Shown here: positions 27,060 to 37,124 of the stretch, piece by piece
Layout: each line of letters opens with the position of its first letter
How positions within the stretch are numbered: position 1 is the first letter of the stretch
Assembly: GCA_029237815.1 (NCBI GenBank)
Contig: JAQZBP010000002.1
Coordinates: forward strand, 124,001 to 188,000
Direction: 5' to 3'
Length of the DNA: 64,000 nt
Source: Moraxellaceae bacterium
GTDB lineage: Bacteria; Pseudomonadota; Gammaproteobacteria; Pseudomonadales; Moraxellaceae
Position numbers and translations under genes: made by a program
The notes under the pieces: model-generated
The model's database searches: none
Told to the model about the DNA's origin: nothing
What the model saw: only the letters and a program-made list of their open reading frames with translations

Positions 27060-27536
27060 ATGGTTGCGCGCCCGCCAATGACCGCTCCCCATCCGTTTCT
27101 CCCCCTCATCGCGGAAACCCTCGCGGCGACCGCTGCCGACAGCATAGTCGCGATCGGCGAGCTGCCCTGGCCGGAGGGCGCGGTGGCGCCGGCACGCCGG
27201 GCGGTGGCCGAGGTGTCGGGCATGGCAGGACAGATGGAACGGGCCGGGCTCGCGGTGGCGATGCTGCCGGCGGGGATGGAACAGCGCGATGCGCGACAGC
27301 TTATCGCCGCCCTGCGGGACCTGCTAGCGCGGCAGCTCCTCGTGTTTGTACCGGAAAGCCTGCTCGATGACACGGCCCTGCTGGGGCTCGCGCTGACCCG
27401 CCAGGCCCGCTTCGAGCTCGACGGCACACCCTGGCAGGCGTGGAGCTACGACATCCGCACCTACAAGTCGGTGCCGGACTGGCTGAACCCGAAGTTCTGG
27501 GCGAATCCGGAAAACTGGGACAGGTTCCGCTGGTAA
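27060..27536 (+). CDS. DUF6231-like protein of unknown function
   Basis: 158 residues. The C-terminal signature WSYDIRTYKSVPDWLNPKFW followed by ANPENWDRFRW is strongly conserved among gammaproteobacterial proteins of this type. The N-terminal half looks like a small Rossmann-type fragment (VAIGELPWPEG, LIAALRDLLARQLLVFVPES). The start is ambiguous between ATG 27060 and ATG 27078; neither has a good ribosome binding site. It is followed 25 bases later by the AbgT transporter gene. Confidence 0.75.
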   Translation: MVARPPMTAPHPFLPLIAETLAATAADSIVAIGELPWPEGAVAPARRAVAEVSGMAGQMERAGLAVAMLPAGMEQRDARQLIAALRDLLARQLLVFVPESLLDDTALLGLALTRQARFELDGTPWQAWSYDIRTYKSVPDWLNPKFWANPENWDRFRW

Positions 27537-27561
27537 TCCGGCGACCGCGAAGGAATCGCTC

Positions 27562-29037
27562 ATGGGTTCACGGCTGCTCACCTTACTCGACCGCCTCGAA
27601 GCCGCCGGCAACCGCCTGCCCTCGCCCACCTGGCTCTTCGTCTGGCTCTGCGGCATCGTGCTCCTGCTCTCGGCGCTGGTGTCGCTCACCGGCTGGAGCG
27701 CGACCTATCCCGACGGCAGCCGCACCGTCAGCGCAGTCAACCTGCTCTCGGCCTTCGGCCTCAGGAAAATCCTCACCGACACCGTGACCAACTTCACCGG
27801 CTTCGCGCCGGTAGGGCCGGTGATCGTCGCCATGCTCGGACTCGGGCTCGCCGAACGCTCGGGGCTGCTCGGCGGCCTGCTCGCGGCGCTGGTGCAACTG
27901 ACGCGCCGTCGCGGCCTGCCCTTCATTGTCGCCTTTGCCGCCGTGCTCTCGCATGTGGCGCTCGACGCCGGCTACGTCGTGGTGATTCCGCTTGCCGGCC
28001 TGCTTTTCCATCGCGCCGGGCTGCCGCCGGTGGCGGGCATCGCCTGTGCCTTCGCCGGCGTCTCCGGCGGCTATGCCGCAAACCTGCTGATCAGTCCCGC
28101 CGATGCCATGCTGGCCGGCATCACCACCGAAGCGGCGCGCACGGTGGCGCCGGCCGTGACGGTCGCGATCACCGCCAACTACTGGTTCATGGCGGCCTCG
28201 GCCTTTCTCGTCGCCGGCATCATCGCCCTCGTCACTCAGCGCCTCGTGATCCCGCGGCTGTCCGCCACGGCCGCCGAGGCCGAGGTGCACGTCGAGCGAC
28301 TGCATCCGGAGGGCGCACGCGCCGTGGCGGCGTGGACAGTGCTGCTGGCAGGCTTCTGCCTCGCCGGCCTCTGGCCTCTGGACGGCTTCCTGCGCGGCGA
28401 GGACGGCTCGCTGCTCAAGTCGCCGCTGCTGTCCAGCATCGTGGTGCTGGTGGCGGTCTATTTCGGCGTGGCGGGACTGCTCTACGGCCGCCTTGCCGGT
28501 GTCTGGGCAAAGGCCGCGGACTGCGTGCCGGCGCTGGAGGACACGCTGCGGCTGCTCGCCGGCTACCTCGTGCTCATGTTCTTCGCGGCGCAGTTCGTGG
28601 CCTGGTTCAAGTGGAGCCAGCTCGGCGAGCTTCTCGCCATCACCGGCGCTTCCGGCCTGCGCACGCTGGACCTGTCGCCGGTGCTGCTGCTCGTGGGCTT
28701 CGTGCTGCTGACGGCGCTGGTCGACCTCTTCATCGGCTCGGCCTCGGCCAAGTGGGCACTGATGGCGCCCGTGTTCGTGCCGATGTTCCTGCTCGCCGGC
28801 GTGGCGCCGGAAGCCACCCAGGCCGCCTATCGCGTCGGCGACAGCACGGCCAACATCATCACGCCGCTGATGCCCTACTTCGCCATGGTGGTGGCCTTCG
28901 CGCAGCGCTGGCAGAAGGACACCGGCATCGGCACGCTGATGGCCCTGATGCTGCCCTACTCGATCGCCCTGCTGCTCGCCTGGACGGCCTTCCTGGCGCT
29001 CTGGCTGGGCATGGGCTGGCCGCTCGGCCCGCAATAG
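27562..29037 (+). CDS. AbgT family transporter
   Basis: 491 residues with about 11-13 hydrophobic segments. AbgT proteins were first known for p-aminobenzoyl-glutamate uptake in E. coli; some homologues export sulfonamides. The family pattern is visible in LPSPTWLFVWLCGIVLLLSA near the N-terminus, TNFTGFAPVGPVIVAMLGLG, AFAGVSGGYAANLLISPADA (first hairpin signature) and FIGSASAKWALMAPVFVPMF (second hairpin signature). It starts at 27562 with a GAAGGAA ribosome binding site and no partner abgA/abgB genes nearby. Substrate and direction cannot be told from the sequence. Confidence 0.9.
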   Translation: MGSRLLTLLDRLEAAGNRLPSPTWLFVWLCGIVLLLSALVSLTGWSATYPDGSRTVSAVNLLSAFGLRKILTDTVTNFTGFAPVGPVIVAMLGLGLAERSGLLGGLLAALVQLTRRRGLPFIVAFAAVLSHVALDAGYVVVIPLAGLLFHRAGLPPVAGIACAFAGVSGGYAANLLISPADAMLAGITTEAARTVAPAVTVAITANYWFMAASAFLVAGIIALVTQRLVIPRLSATAAEAEVHVERLHPEGARAVAAWTVLLAGFCLAGLWPLDGFLRGEDGSLLKSPLLSSIVVLVAVYFGVAGLLYGRLAGVWAKAADCVPALEDTLRLLAGYLVLMFFAAQFVAWFKWSQLGELLAITGASGLRTLDLSPVLLLVGFVLLTALVDLFIGSASAKWALMAPVFVPMFLLAGVAPEATQAAYRVGDSTANIITPLMPYFAMVVAFAQRWQKDTGIGTLMALMLPYSIALLLAWTAFLALWLGMGWPLGPQ

Positions 29038-29253
29038 GCGGAGCAGCCGTACAGCGGCCCGCCAGCCGTCCGGTGCCGACAGTTCTACAATTCGGTGAAG
29101 AGAGGCGGCGCTACCGCCCGGCAATCCGGATTCCCTGCCACGACGGCGGCAGACCCACGCTCATCATCGGGCCGGCGCGGCCTTACCAGCGCAGGGCCGG
29201 CCCGCAGCGCCCGGATCTGCAGCCCTTCAGGAAACCCTGCCCGGGAGTCGCCT

Positions 29254-30234
29254 ATGGAATGGATCTCGCTGGTGTGGCTCGGCAAGCCCCTGTGGCTGTG
29301 GCTAGTCTTCCTGGGCACGGTGCTGTCCCTGCTCGCCTTCGACCTCGGCGTGCTGAACCGCAAGGACCATGTGATCGGCGTGAAGGAAAGCCTCAAGCTT
29401 TCCGCGTTCTACATCGCCGCCGGCCTGCTCTTCGGCCTCTACGTCTGGTACCAGCTCGGCGCCGTCAGCGCGGTGAACTACTACACGGGCTTCCTGGTCG
29501 AGAAGAGCCTCTCGCTGGACAACGTCTTCGTCATCTCGCTCATTTTCACCTTCTTCGCCGTGCCGCCGCTCTACCAGCACCGCGTGCTGTTCTGGGGCAT
29601 CCTCGGCGTGATCGTGCTGCGTGCGCTGATGATCGGTCTCGGCGCCGCGCTGGTGGCCCGCTACTACTGGGTACTCTACCTGTTCGGTGGCTTCCTGATC
29701 CTCACCGGCATCAAGATGCTGTTCAGCGTGGACCACGAACCGGACATCGGCCGCAACCCCATCCTTGCTTTCCTGCGCCGCCACCTGCGCGTGACGACAG
29801 AACTGCGCGGCCACGACTTTTTCGTGCTGGCACCGCATCCACGCGATCCTTCTCACCGGACGTTGTGGGTGACACCACTGTTCCTGGCGCTCTGCATGGT
29901 GGAGATCGTCGACCTGATCTTCGCGGTGGACAGTGTGCCGGCGATCTTCGCGATCACGACCGATCCCTTCATCGTGTACACCTCGAACATCTTCGCCATC
30001 CTCGGCCTGCGCGCGCTCTACTTCGCCCTCGCCGCCATCATCCACCGCTTTCACTACCTGAAGTACGCGCTGGCGCTGGTGCTGGTGTTCATCGGCTCGA
30101 AAATCTTTCTGGGCGACTTCGTGTTCGGCGGCAAGGTGCCGCCGTTGCTGTCGCTGGCGGTGACCCTGGGACTGCTGGCCGCCGGCATCCTCTACTCGCT
30201 GTGGCGGACGCGCGCAGCACCGCCGGCAGGCTGA
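29254..30234 (+). CDS. TerC family integral membrane protein (Alx-like)
   Basis: 326 residues with about nine membrane segments. The family signature FLVEKSLSLDNVFVISLIF and the second-half copy EIVDLIFAVDSVPAIFAITT carry the conserved acidic residues. The longer form resembles Alx/YgjT, implicated in manganese handling. The ATG at 29254 was chosen because MEWISLVWLGKPLWLWLVFL matches the family start; the preceding open frame is basic and has no match. The 216 bases before it show no recognisable yybP-ykoY (Mn) riboswitch. A strong terminator follows. Confidence 0.9.
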   Translation: MEWISLVWLGKPLWLWLVFLGTVLSLLAFDLGVLNRKDHVIGVKESLKLSAFYIAAGLLFGLYVWYQLGAVSAVNYYTGFLVEKSLSLDNVFVISLIFTFFAVPPLYQHRVLFWGILGVIVLRALMIGLGAALVARYYWVLYLFGGFLILTGIKMLFSVDHEPDIGRNPILAFLRRHLRVTTELRGHDFFVLAPHPRDPSHRTLWVTPLFLALCMVEIVDLIFAVDSVPAIFAITTDPFIVYTSNIFAILGLRALYFALAAIIHRFHYLKYALALVLVFIGSKIFLGDFVFGGKVPPLLSLAVTLGLLAAGILYSLWRTRAAPPAG

Positions 30235-30302
30235 CGGCAACACGACCGGGCATGGCGCGACCATCGAGAGCGGCGGCCTTCGGCCCCGATGCATCCATCG
30301 TG

Positions 30303-30335
30303 AAAAAAACGGCGCCACCAGGCGCCGTTTTTTTT
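30303..30335. terminator. Bidirectional terminator between the terC-like gene and copB
   Basis: AAAAAAACGGCGCC/GGCGCCGTTTTTTT with a 4-base ACCA loop and an eight-T run. It serves both convergent genes. Confidence 0.93.
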
Positions 30336-30357
30336 GCAGGGGGCCGCGGGGAGTCCG

Positions 30358-31347
30358 CTAGAACCAGAGCCGGACGCCGGCGACCGCCCTTGCTTCACCA
30401 CTTCGCTCGCCGGCGGTGCGGGCGAAGTCCGCGCTATCGCCCAGGCGTCGGGTCCACTCCACGCCCACGTAAGGGGCGAATTCCCGCCGCAGCTCATAGC
30501 GCAGGCGCAACCCGGCCTCGGCGTCGGCCAGACCGCTGGCGATGCCGGCCGGCAGGTCATCCTCGCCATACGCGTTGAGCTCGATGCGCGGCACCAGGAT
30601 CAGTCGGTTGGTCAGACGCGCCTCGTACTCCGCCTCCAGCGTGAAGGCCGTGCGTCCGGATTCTCCTGCGTAGGCGACCGCCGAGAGTTCGACGAATTGC
30701 GGCGCCAGTCCCTCGATGCCGACGCCGGCCCAGTCGCGTCCATCCGCTTCGCCATCATCGCGCCGGACGCCGAGGCGGCCCTCCCACCAGCTGGCGAACG
30801 CGTGGCGCCAGAAAAGCTCGTGGCGGAGCTCTTCCGTATCGCCATGCACCCGCTCGCCTTCACTCGTCAGCACCACGCGATCGAGGGCCCGTCCCCAGCT
30901 CGCCTCGGCTTCCCAGGCCAGCGCGGTGGTATCCGCCGCGTCCTGCGCCTCGAGGCGATCGAGCAGGAACTTTCCGTAGCCCGGCTCGCTCATGTGCGCA
31001 TGCGGGCCGAGGTCGGGGAAGGCGGCGGCGATGTCCTCCGGGGTCGGCAACGGCAGCCGTGGGCCTGACGGCACCACCGGCGCGCCCGTGGCAGGCGCGC
31101 CCTGACGATGTCCGGCATGTTCGTCGGCGGGCGGTGCTGGTGGCGATGTCTTCGCCGGTGCGTGGTGATGCGAGAGGTCCTCTTCCGCCGGCGCGGGGCC
31201 GGCGGCCGGCCCCGCGGCAGGCGCAGGTGCGGAGAGCGTGCCGCCCGGTGTAGGCGGCGAGCCATGCTGCGAGTGGTCAACACCGGCTGCCAGCAGGGGC
31301 GTCGGCAACAACGCCGCCAGCGGAACAATCAGGAAAAAACGTTTCAT
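30358..31347 (-). CDS. copB: CopB, outer-membrane copper resistance protein B
   Basis: 329 residues with a signal peptide (FFLIVPLAALLPTPLLA). A His/Met-type metal-rich linker follows (DHSQHGSPP, DLSHHHAPAK, DEHAGHRQG). From about residue 110 to the end comes the CopB beta-barrel domain, with LLDRLEAQ, HRELFWRHAF-like LRHELFWRHAFASWW, EGLAPQFVELSAV, YEARLTNRLILVPRIELNAY and the C-terminal VGVEWTRRLG and AGVRLWF. It starts with the ATGA overlap on copA, so the pair is translationally coupled. The ATG at 31347 is the one with a signal peptide. Confidence 0.93.
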   Translation of the reverse strand: MKRFFLIVPLAALLPTPLLAAGVDHSQHGSPPTPGGTLSAPAPAAGPAAGPAPAEEDLSHHHAPAKTSPPAPPADEHAGHRQGAPATGAPVVPSGPRLPLPTPEDIAAAFPDLGPHAHMSEPGYGKFLLDRLEAQDAADTTALAWEAEASWGRALDRVVLTSEGERVHGDTEELRHELFWRHAFASWWEGRLGVRRDDGEADGRDWAGVGIEGLAPQFVELSAVAYAGESGRTAFTLEAEYEARLTNRLILVPRIELNAYGEDDLPAGIASGLADAEAGLRLRYELRREFAPYVGVEWTRRLGDSADFARTAGERSGEARAVAGVRLWF

Positions 31348-33089
31348 GGCAGCACCCTCACTTCCCGGAACATGCCGAGATCCATGTGCATGAGCAGGTG
31401 GCAGTGATAGGCCCAGCGCCCCAACGCGTCGGCCGTGACGCGATAGCTGCGTTTCGACCCCGGCGCGATGCTCACCGTGTGCTTGCGCACGAGAAAATTG
31501 CCGTCCTCGTCCTCGAGGTCGCTCCACATGCCATGCAGGTGGATGGGGTGCTCCATCATGGTGTCGTTGACCAGCGTGAAGCGCACGCGCTCGCCGTATT
31601 TCAGGATGATGGGCTCCGCCGCGCTGAACGGCACGCCGTCGAAGGACCACACATAGCGCTCCATGTGCCCGGTCAGGTGCAACTCGATCTCACGCGAGGG
31701 CGCGCGGCCATCCGGATCGGGAAAGGCGCTTCTCAGGTCGGCATAGGTCAATACCTTGCGGCCGTTGCCGCGCAGCCCGACGCCGGGATCCGCGAGGCGC
31801 GGCATCGGCATCACGGCCTGCATGTCGACGCCCGGATTCCCCGCCTCGCTCTCCGGATGCGCCTGCACCGGCATGGCGTGACCGGCATGCGCGCCGTGGT
31901 CCATGTGGCCCATGTCCTCCATGGTGAGGAGCTGCCGCGCATCCAGCGGCGGCACCGCGGCGGCGAGGCCCTCCCGCGTGGCCAGCGTGGCGCGGGCAAA
32001 GCCGGTGCGGTCCATGCTCTGCGCGAAGATGGTGTAGGCATCGGCCTCCGGCTCGACGATCACGTCCAGCGTTTCGGCGACACCCAGGCGGAACTCGTCG
32101 ATGGCTAACGGCTGCACGGACTGGCCGTCGGCGGCCACCACGGTCATCTTCAGGCCCGGGATGCGCACGTCGAAGTAGGTCATCGCTGCGGCATTGATGA
32201 AGCGCAGCCGCAGCTTTTCGCCCGCGCGGAACAGGCCGGTCCAGTTGCCGGCCGGAGTCGTGCCGTTGACGAGATAGGTGTAGGTGTAGCCCGAGACGTC
32301 AGCCAGGTCCGTCGGCGTCATGCGCATCGCGCCCCACATGCGGCGGTCGTCCCAGGTGGCCTTGAGACCCTGCGTTTTCACGTCGCGATAGAAGTCCCCG
32401 AGCGTGCGCTGGTGGAAGTTGTAGTAGGTGGCCTGCTTGCGCAGCTTGGCGAGGATGCGGTGCGGGTCCTCGTCGCTCCAGTCGGAGAGCAGTACGACAT
32501 GCTCGCGGTCGTAGTGGAAGGGCTCGGGCGTTGCCGGCTCCACGATGAGAGCGCCATAAAGCCCGCGCGCCTCCTGCATGGAGGAATGGCTGTGATACCA
32601 GTAGGTGCCGTTCTGCCGGAGGGGGAATCGGTAGGTGAAGGTCTCGCCCGGGCGGATGCCGTTGAAGCTCATGCCCGGCACGCCGTCCATGTTCGCCGGC
32701 AGCAGGATGCCGTGCCAGTGGATGGACGTGTCCTCGGCGAGCGTGTTGGTCACGCGCACGGTGAGCGTCTCGCCTTCTTTCACGCGCAGCAGCGGCGCCG
32801 GCAGGGAGCCGTTCACCGTGATGGCAGGGCGGTCCTGGCCGGTGAAATTGACGCGCTGCGCGCCGATGCTGAGATCCAGCACATTGCCGCGCAGTTCGGC
32901 AGCCGCGCCGGCGGCCTCGCCCTGACGCGGCCAGCCCATCGCCAGGGCGAGGCCGCCAAGGGCCATGCCCTGCACGAAGTGGCGGCGCGACAGCGCAGGC
33001 CCTGGATGATGGACACCATCGGCCGCCGTCGGCGACCCCGGCCCTGGCTGCGCCTGGCGCAGCATTGCGGGAAGTACTCTGTTCTTCAT
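31344..33089 (-). CDS. copA: CopA, periplasmic multicopper oxidase for copper resistance
   Basis: 581 residues. The Tat signal has SRRHFVQGMALGGLALAMG near residue 34. The cupredoxin domains carry the trinuclear copper ligands HWHG (124), WYHSHSS (164), HPIHLHGMW and HCHLLMHMDLGM near the C-terminus, whose Met is the type-1 axial ligand. A Met/His-rich loop (MEDMGHMDHGAHAGHAM) binds extra Cu(I). It oxidises or sequesters copper in the periplasm. The order copL-copA-copB matches the Xanthomonas-type operon. Confidence 0.95.
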   Translation of the reverse strand: MKNRVLPAMLRQAQPGPGSPTAADGVHHPGPALSRRHFVQGMALGGLALAMGWPRQGEAAGAAAELRGNVLDLSIGAQRVNFTGQDRPAITVNGSLPAPLLRVKEGETLTVRVTNTLAEDTSIHWHGILLPANMDGVPGMSFNGIRPGETFTYRFPLRQNGTYWYHSHSSMQEARGLYGALIVEPATPEPFHYDREHVVLLSDWSDEDPHRILAKLRKQATYYNFHQRTLGDFYRDVKTQGLKATWDDRRMWGAMRMTPTDLADVSGYTYTYLVNGTTPAGNWTGLFRAGEKLRLRFINAAAMTYFDVRIPGLKMTVVAADGQSVQPLAIDEFRLGVAETLDVIVEPEADAYTIFAQSMDRTGFARATLATREGLAAAVPPLDARQLLTMEDMGHMDHGAHAGHAMPVQAHPESEAGNPGVDMQAVMPMPRLADPGVGLRGNGRKVLTYADLRSAFPDPDGRAPSREIELHLTGHMERYVWSFDGVPFSAAEPIILKYGERVRFTLVNDTMMEHPIHLHGMWSDLEDEDGNFLVRKHTVSIAPGSKRSYRVTADALGRWAYHCHLLMHMDLGMFREVRVLP

Positions 33090-33177
33090 GATGGTTCTCC
33101 GGACGCGGTGCCGGCCTCATGCGAGACGGGAGCGCGCGACCTGTTGGACGGGAGGAATGCGGGGGCAGGCAGAACCG

Positions 33178-33537
33178 TCAGGCAATCGGAGGACGCAGGA
33201 GAACCGTGCTGGCGAGGGAAGGATAGGAGACCGTGAGCGGCAGTAGCGACACCCGCCCCCAGGGGCCGGCGGACAGTGGCGGCACCGTGGCCAGTGCCGG
33301 CAGCGCACAGGCGCACTGGCAGAGGTCCTGGCAGCAGGCGGGCGCATGACTGCCGTCGTACACGCCGGGTGCAGGCGCATGGACCGCGACTGCGGTGTCC
33401 TCCTGATCATGGCACGACGCGCCGGCCATGGCGGCGGTGTCCGCAGGCGCAGGCGGCGCAAGCGCGTGCGCCACTGCCAGTCCGTTGACGACCAGGACCA
33501 GCATGAGGAAAAACCGGAAGAAACGGGGCACGCGCAT
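33178..33537 (-). CDS. copL: CopL-like cysteine-rich copper regulatory protein
   Basis: 119 residues. A signal peptide or anchor (FFRFFLMLVLVVNGLAVAHA) is followed by scattered metal ligands: SCHDQED, a CCQDLCQCAC cluster near residue 75, and the C-terminal LLRPPIA that ends many CopL proteins. In Xanthomonas, CopL lies directly upstream of copAB and is needed for copper induction. The ATG at 33537 follows GAAGG; the longer upstream frame is not protein-like. It lies 88 bases before copA. Confidence 0.78.
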   Translation of the reverse strand: MRVPRFFRFFLMLVLVVNGLAVAHALAPPAPADTAAMAGASCHDQEDTAVAVHAPAPGVYDGSHAPACCQDLCQCACALPALATVPPLSAGPWGRVSLLPLTVSYPSLASTVLLRPPIA

Positions 33538-33574
33538 GCCTTCATTCTGAGCCGGCGCCGCCGGCCCGGCAAGG

Positions 33575-33599
33575 CTGGCGCCGCAGGCCGCGGCGCCAG
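33575..33599. repeat. Perfect GC-rich inverted repeat upstream of copL
   Basis: CTGGCGCCGC and GCGGCGCCAG with a 5-base AGGCC loop, 38 bases before the copL start. It has no T-run. It could be a regulator site or an mRNA leader hairpin controlling the cop operon. Confidence 0.5.
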
Positions 33600-33689
33600 T
33601 CGGGTAGTGCCACGAAGCGGGCCCCTGCGGCACTTGAACCCGGCCCCGCGATTGCCTAGCCTCCCCGACCTTGACCGGTGGAGTGACGC

Positions 33690-34385
33690 ATGAAGATCCA
33701 GACACCCTATATCGCCGTGCCCCTGCGCCCGCATATCGCGGACGGGCTGGCCGTACTGACGGAACGTTCGCGCACGCGCCTCACCGAGGACGACAAGAAG
33801 CTGGGCGCCGCCCTGCTCGCCGACGCCTATTGCGACGTGCTCGACCACGTCTTCTTCGAGCTGCTCTACGAGATCAACCGCGTGCATCCCTCGCCGCTGA
33901 TGAAGGAAGCCATCGCCACCGGCGACGAGATCAAGGAGAAGATCCACAGCTCGCTGAAGTGGGTCATCGGCTTCTTTTCCAGCGAACGCATCATCCCCGT
34001 CATCAACCACTTCAACGACATGACGCACGCGCTGGACCGCGAAGGGTCGCGCGAGCATTTCACGGCCTTCGCCATCCCGCCGCGCCTGGCCGCCGACTGC
34101 CAGCGCGTGCTGGGCCAGCTGGCCGACGGCTCGGCCGGCGACCTGCACGAAGGCATCGAACTGCTGATCAAGGTCCTGGACGAGGCGCTCGACCAGCTCG
34201 TGCACGAGCCCAAGCGCCTGATGAAATTCAATTTCGTGGTGAACAAGACTCTGGACGGCGTGATCTCGCTGCTGCAGTCGCTGTTCAAGCGCATGCTGCG
34301 CAAGCTTGGCGTGCAGGTGCCGCGCGACATGTACCCGAAGGTGTCGGCGCACCTGTCGCGCTTCCTCGTCGTCACCCCTCCCTGA
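33690..34385 (+). CDS. Helical cytoplasmic protein of unknown function
   Basis: 231 residues, not recognised. No signal peptide or membrane segment. It is mostly amphipathic helix, with [57 protein letters not shown] and a basic C-terminal part ([16 protein letters not shown]). A good ribosome-binding region (GTGGAGTGACGC) precedes the ATG at 33690. Its last 14 bases overlap the end of the convergent hybrid kinase gene. Codon use is like the host, so it looks like a resident lineage-specific gene. Confidence 0.72.
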   Translation: MKIQTPYIAVPLRPHIADGLAVLTERSRTRLTEDDKKLGAALLADAYCDVLDHVFFELLYEINRVHPSPLMKEAIATGDEIKEKIHSSLKWVIGFFSSERIIPVINHFNDMTHALDREGSREHFTAFAIPPRLAADCQRVLGQLADGSAGDLHEGIELLIKVLDEALDQLVHEPKRLMKFNFVVNKTLDGVISLLQSLFKRMLRKLGVQVPRDMYPKVSAHLSRFLVVTPP

Positions 34386-36885
34386 GCGGACGCCGCCGGG
34401 CCAGCGCCCGCGCCAGCGCGCCGTAGAGCAGCGGCAGGCGGATGGGCTTGGTGATGAAGTCATCCATGCCGGCGGCGCGGCAACGCTCGCGGTCCTCGCT
34501 GCCGGCGTTCGCGGTCATGGCGATCACGAAGGTGTCGGCCAGCGCCGGCAGCGCTCGGATGCGCCGCGTCGCCTCGAAGCCGTCCATGACCGGCATCTGC
34601 ACGTCCATCAGCACGCAATCGAAACGCCGCTCCAGGAGATGCTCCAGCGCCTCGCGGCCATTGCCGGCGATGGTCACGGCCACACCCGCATGCTGCAGCA
34701 GCTCGCGCGCCACCAGCTGGTTGACCGCGTTGTCCTCCACCAGCAGCACCTCGGCTCCCTGCAACCCGCCGGTGTGGGCCGCTGCCGGCGCCGGCAGCGG
34801 CTGCGCCGCCCCCATGCCCATGGGCAGCTGGAACCAGAAGGTGCTGCCCTGCCCCGGCCGGCTCTCGACGCCCATCTGGCCGCCGGCCAGCTCCACCAGT
34901 TTGCGGCTGATGGCGAGGCCGAGGCCGGTGCCGCCGAACTTGCGGGTGGTCGAGCTGTCCGCCTGCTGGAAGGCCTGGAACAATCGCCCGAGCTCCTCCT
35001 CGCTGATCCCGATGCCGTTGTCGCAGACCTCGAAGCGCAGCAGCGCCGTCGCGCCATCGACGGCCATGCGCCGGGTGCGCACCACGACATCCCCGCGATC
35101 GCTGAACTTGATGGCGTTGCCGACCAGGTTGATGAGTACCTGGCCGAGCCGCAGGGAGTCGCCGTGCAGCAGGGGCGGCACGTCCACGTCCAGCTCGAAG
35201 ACGAGCTTCAGCCCCTTCTGCGCCGCGCTCTCACCGAGCTGGCTCTCGACGTTGTCGAGCACGGTGGCGAGCGCGAAATCCACGTGCTCCATCTCGAGCG
35301 CGCCGGCCTCGATGCGCGACAGATCGAGGATGTCGTTGACGATGCCGAGCAGGTGCTGCGCCGCCTGGTCGAGCTTGGTGATGTAATCGAGCTGCCGGAA
35401 ATCGAGCCGGGTGTTCAGCAGCAAATGCGAGAGCCCGATGATGCTGTGCATCGGCGTGCGGATCTCGTGGCTCATGTTGGAGACGAACTCGCTCTTGGCA
35501 CGGCTTGCCGCCTCCGCCTGCTCCTTGGCCTGCACCAGCTCGACGGTGCGCTTCTGCACCTGCGATTCCAGCGTGGCATTGAGCTCGGTCAGCTCACGCC
35601 GCGCCCGCTCGCGGCTGATGGCGATGGCCGCCAGGTGCGCCGCCGCCGTGATGTCGTCAAGATCGGCCGCGCGTGGCGCATGGGCATTGCGGTGGTAGAT
35701 GGCGAAGGCGCCGAGCACGCGACCATCGCCGCCGCGGATGGGTTCGGACCAGCAGGCGCCCAGCCCGGCCTCTGAGGCAATGGCACGGTAATCCTCCCAG
35801 AGCGGGTCGCTTTCGATATCCGTCACGATGACGCGCTGCCCGGTATACATGGCGGTGCCGCAGGAGCCGGCCTTCGGGCCGATGGGGGCGCCATTGATCG
35901 CGCGACTGTAGAACTCCGGCAGGCTGGGCGCGGCGGCGGTGGACACCACACCGGCGGCGTCATCGAGCAAGAGAATGCTGCACATCGCACCGACGTGTTG
36001 CGCTTCCACGCCATGCACGATGCTGTGCAGCACCGCTTCCAGGGGCGCGTCGGTGGCGATCTTCATGAGGGCTTCGGCCCGCGCCTTTTCGCGCGCCTCG
36101 ACGCGCAGGCGGTCGCTGATGTCGCGGATGAAGCCGGCAAAGAAGGAACGCCCGTCCAGGTTGATGTGGCTGAAGGAGATCTCGACCGGAAACTCATGGC
36201 CTTCGCGATGCAGGCCGAGGGCCCGCGTCGCGCGCCAGTCCTGGCGCTTCACGCCGGTGTCGAGGTAGCGCTTCAGGCCGCGCCGGTGACCCTCGCGCAG
36301 GCGTTCAGGCTGCAGCATGGCGATGCCGTTGCCGACCACCTCGTCCGGCGTCCAGCCGAATACCGCCTGCACGGCGGGATTGGCATAAAGAATGGTGTCG
36401 GTGGCGTTGAGGATGACCACCGCATCCACCGAGGCCTCCCAGAGCGCGCGGAAGCGCTCCTCGCTGGAGCGCAACGCCTCCTCCACGCGGCGTCGCTCGG
36501 TGATGTCGGTGACCATCGCAAGCGCGCCCAGGTAACGGCCGGCGTCATCGAAGACGGGATTGGCCGACATGTGCACGAAGAGCTGCGAGCCGTCCTTGCG
36601 CCGCAGCTCGAAGTCATGGCTTTCGGCAATGCCCTGCTGGCGCCGCTCGAGGTTGCGGCTGGCCTCGGCCATCTGCTTCGCGTCCATGAAGTCCATCATG
36701 GAGCGGCCCAGCATTTCCGCCGGCGCATAGCCCAGCATGGCGGCCATCTTGGCATTGACGAAGTCGGTGCGTGACTCGGCGTCGATGGTCCAGATGCCCT
36801 CGCTGGCAGTTTCCACGATCAGGCGGTAGCGCGCCGACTCGGGAGGCAGCGCCGCGCCGCCGTTGTCCTGCTGGTGCTCGCTCAA
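34372..36885 (-). CDS. Hybrid sensor histidine kinase (PAS-PAS-GAF-HisKA-HATPase-REC)
   Basis: 837 residues with no membrane segment, so a cytoplasmic sensor. Two PAS domains lie at about 20-130 and 145-260 ([13 protein letters not shown] and [11 protein letters not shown] linkers). A GAF domain follows at about 275-425, with [20 protein letters not shown] and CWSEPI, a subgroup signature. After a coiled coil (435-465), the HisKA box is [20 protein letters not shown] with phosphoacceptor H473. The ATPase N-box is [10 protein letters not shown] (N590), and G boxes are [10 protein letters not shown] and [10 protein letters not shown]. The C-terminal receiver (712-832) has EDNAVN, phospho-acceptor D761 in [11 protein letters not shown], and TKPI. 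No HPt domain or partner regulator is adjacent. Confidence 0.93.
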   Translation of the reverse strand: MSEHQQDNGGAALPPESARYRLIVETASEGIWTIDAESRTDFVNAKMAAMLGYAPAEMLGRSMMDFMDAKQMAEASRNLERRQQGIAESHDFELRRKDGSQLFVHMSANPVFDDAGRYLGALAMVTDITERRRVEEALRSSEERFRALWEASVDAVVILNATDTILYANPAVQAVFGWTPDEVVGNGIAMLQPERLREGHRRGLKRYLDTGVKRQDWRATRALGLHREGHEFPVEISFSHINLDGRSFFAGFIRDISDRLRVEAREKARAEALMKIATDAPLEAVLHSIVHGVEAQHVGAMCSILLLDDAAGVVSTAAAPSLPEFYSRAINGAPIGPKAGSCGTAMYTGQRVIVTDIESDPLWEDYRAIASEAGLGACWSEPIRGGDGRVLGAFAIYHRNAHAPRAADLDDITAAAHLAAIAISRERARRELTELNATLESQVQKRTVELVQAKEQAEAASRAKSEFVSNMSHEIRTPMHSIIGLSHLLLNTRLDFRQLDYITKLDQAAQHLLGIVNDILDLSRIEAGALEMEHVDFALATVLDNVESQLGESAAQKGLKLVFELDVDVPPLLHGDSLRLGQVLINLVGNAIKFSDRGDVVVRTRRMAVDGATALLRFEVCDNGIGISEEELGRLFQAFQQADSSTTRKFGGTGLGLAISRKLVELAGGQMGVESRPGQGSTFWFQLPMGMGAAQPLPAPAAAHTGGLQGAEVLLVEDNAVNQLVARELLQHAGVAVTIAGNGREALEHLLERRFDCVLMDVQMPVMDGFEATRRIRALPALADTFVIAMTANAGSEDRERCRAAGMDDFITKPIRLPLLYGALARALARRRPLREG

Positions 36886-37124
36886 GCTGAAGTCTCCGGG
36901 AGCGCCCGGCCCCCGGCCTCCCTGTGGTGTCCTGTCCTGTAGGGGTACCGTCGGCAGTCGCGTGTGACAGGTCGGTCGCTGCCGGGGCCATCCCTTCCGG
37001 GACAGCGGGAATACACTGATGCTTGCAAGACAATAGCCCTAATCGGCGCCGATGCCAGCGCCACTGGTGCCGGTTGGCAAAGACCGCCGACTGAATCACC
37101 ATCGGTGGCTGCCAGGAGCAATGC

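Noticed and set aside
29038..29253. Possible yybP-ykoY manganese riboswitch upstream of the TerC/Alx-like gene
   Set aside because: The conserved core elements of that riboswitch (such as GGGGAGTAG) are absent, and no convincing pairing was found.
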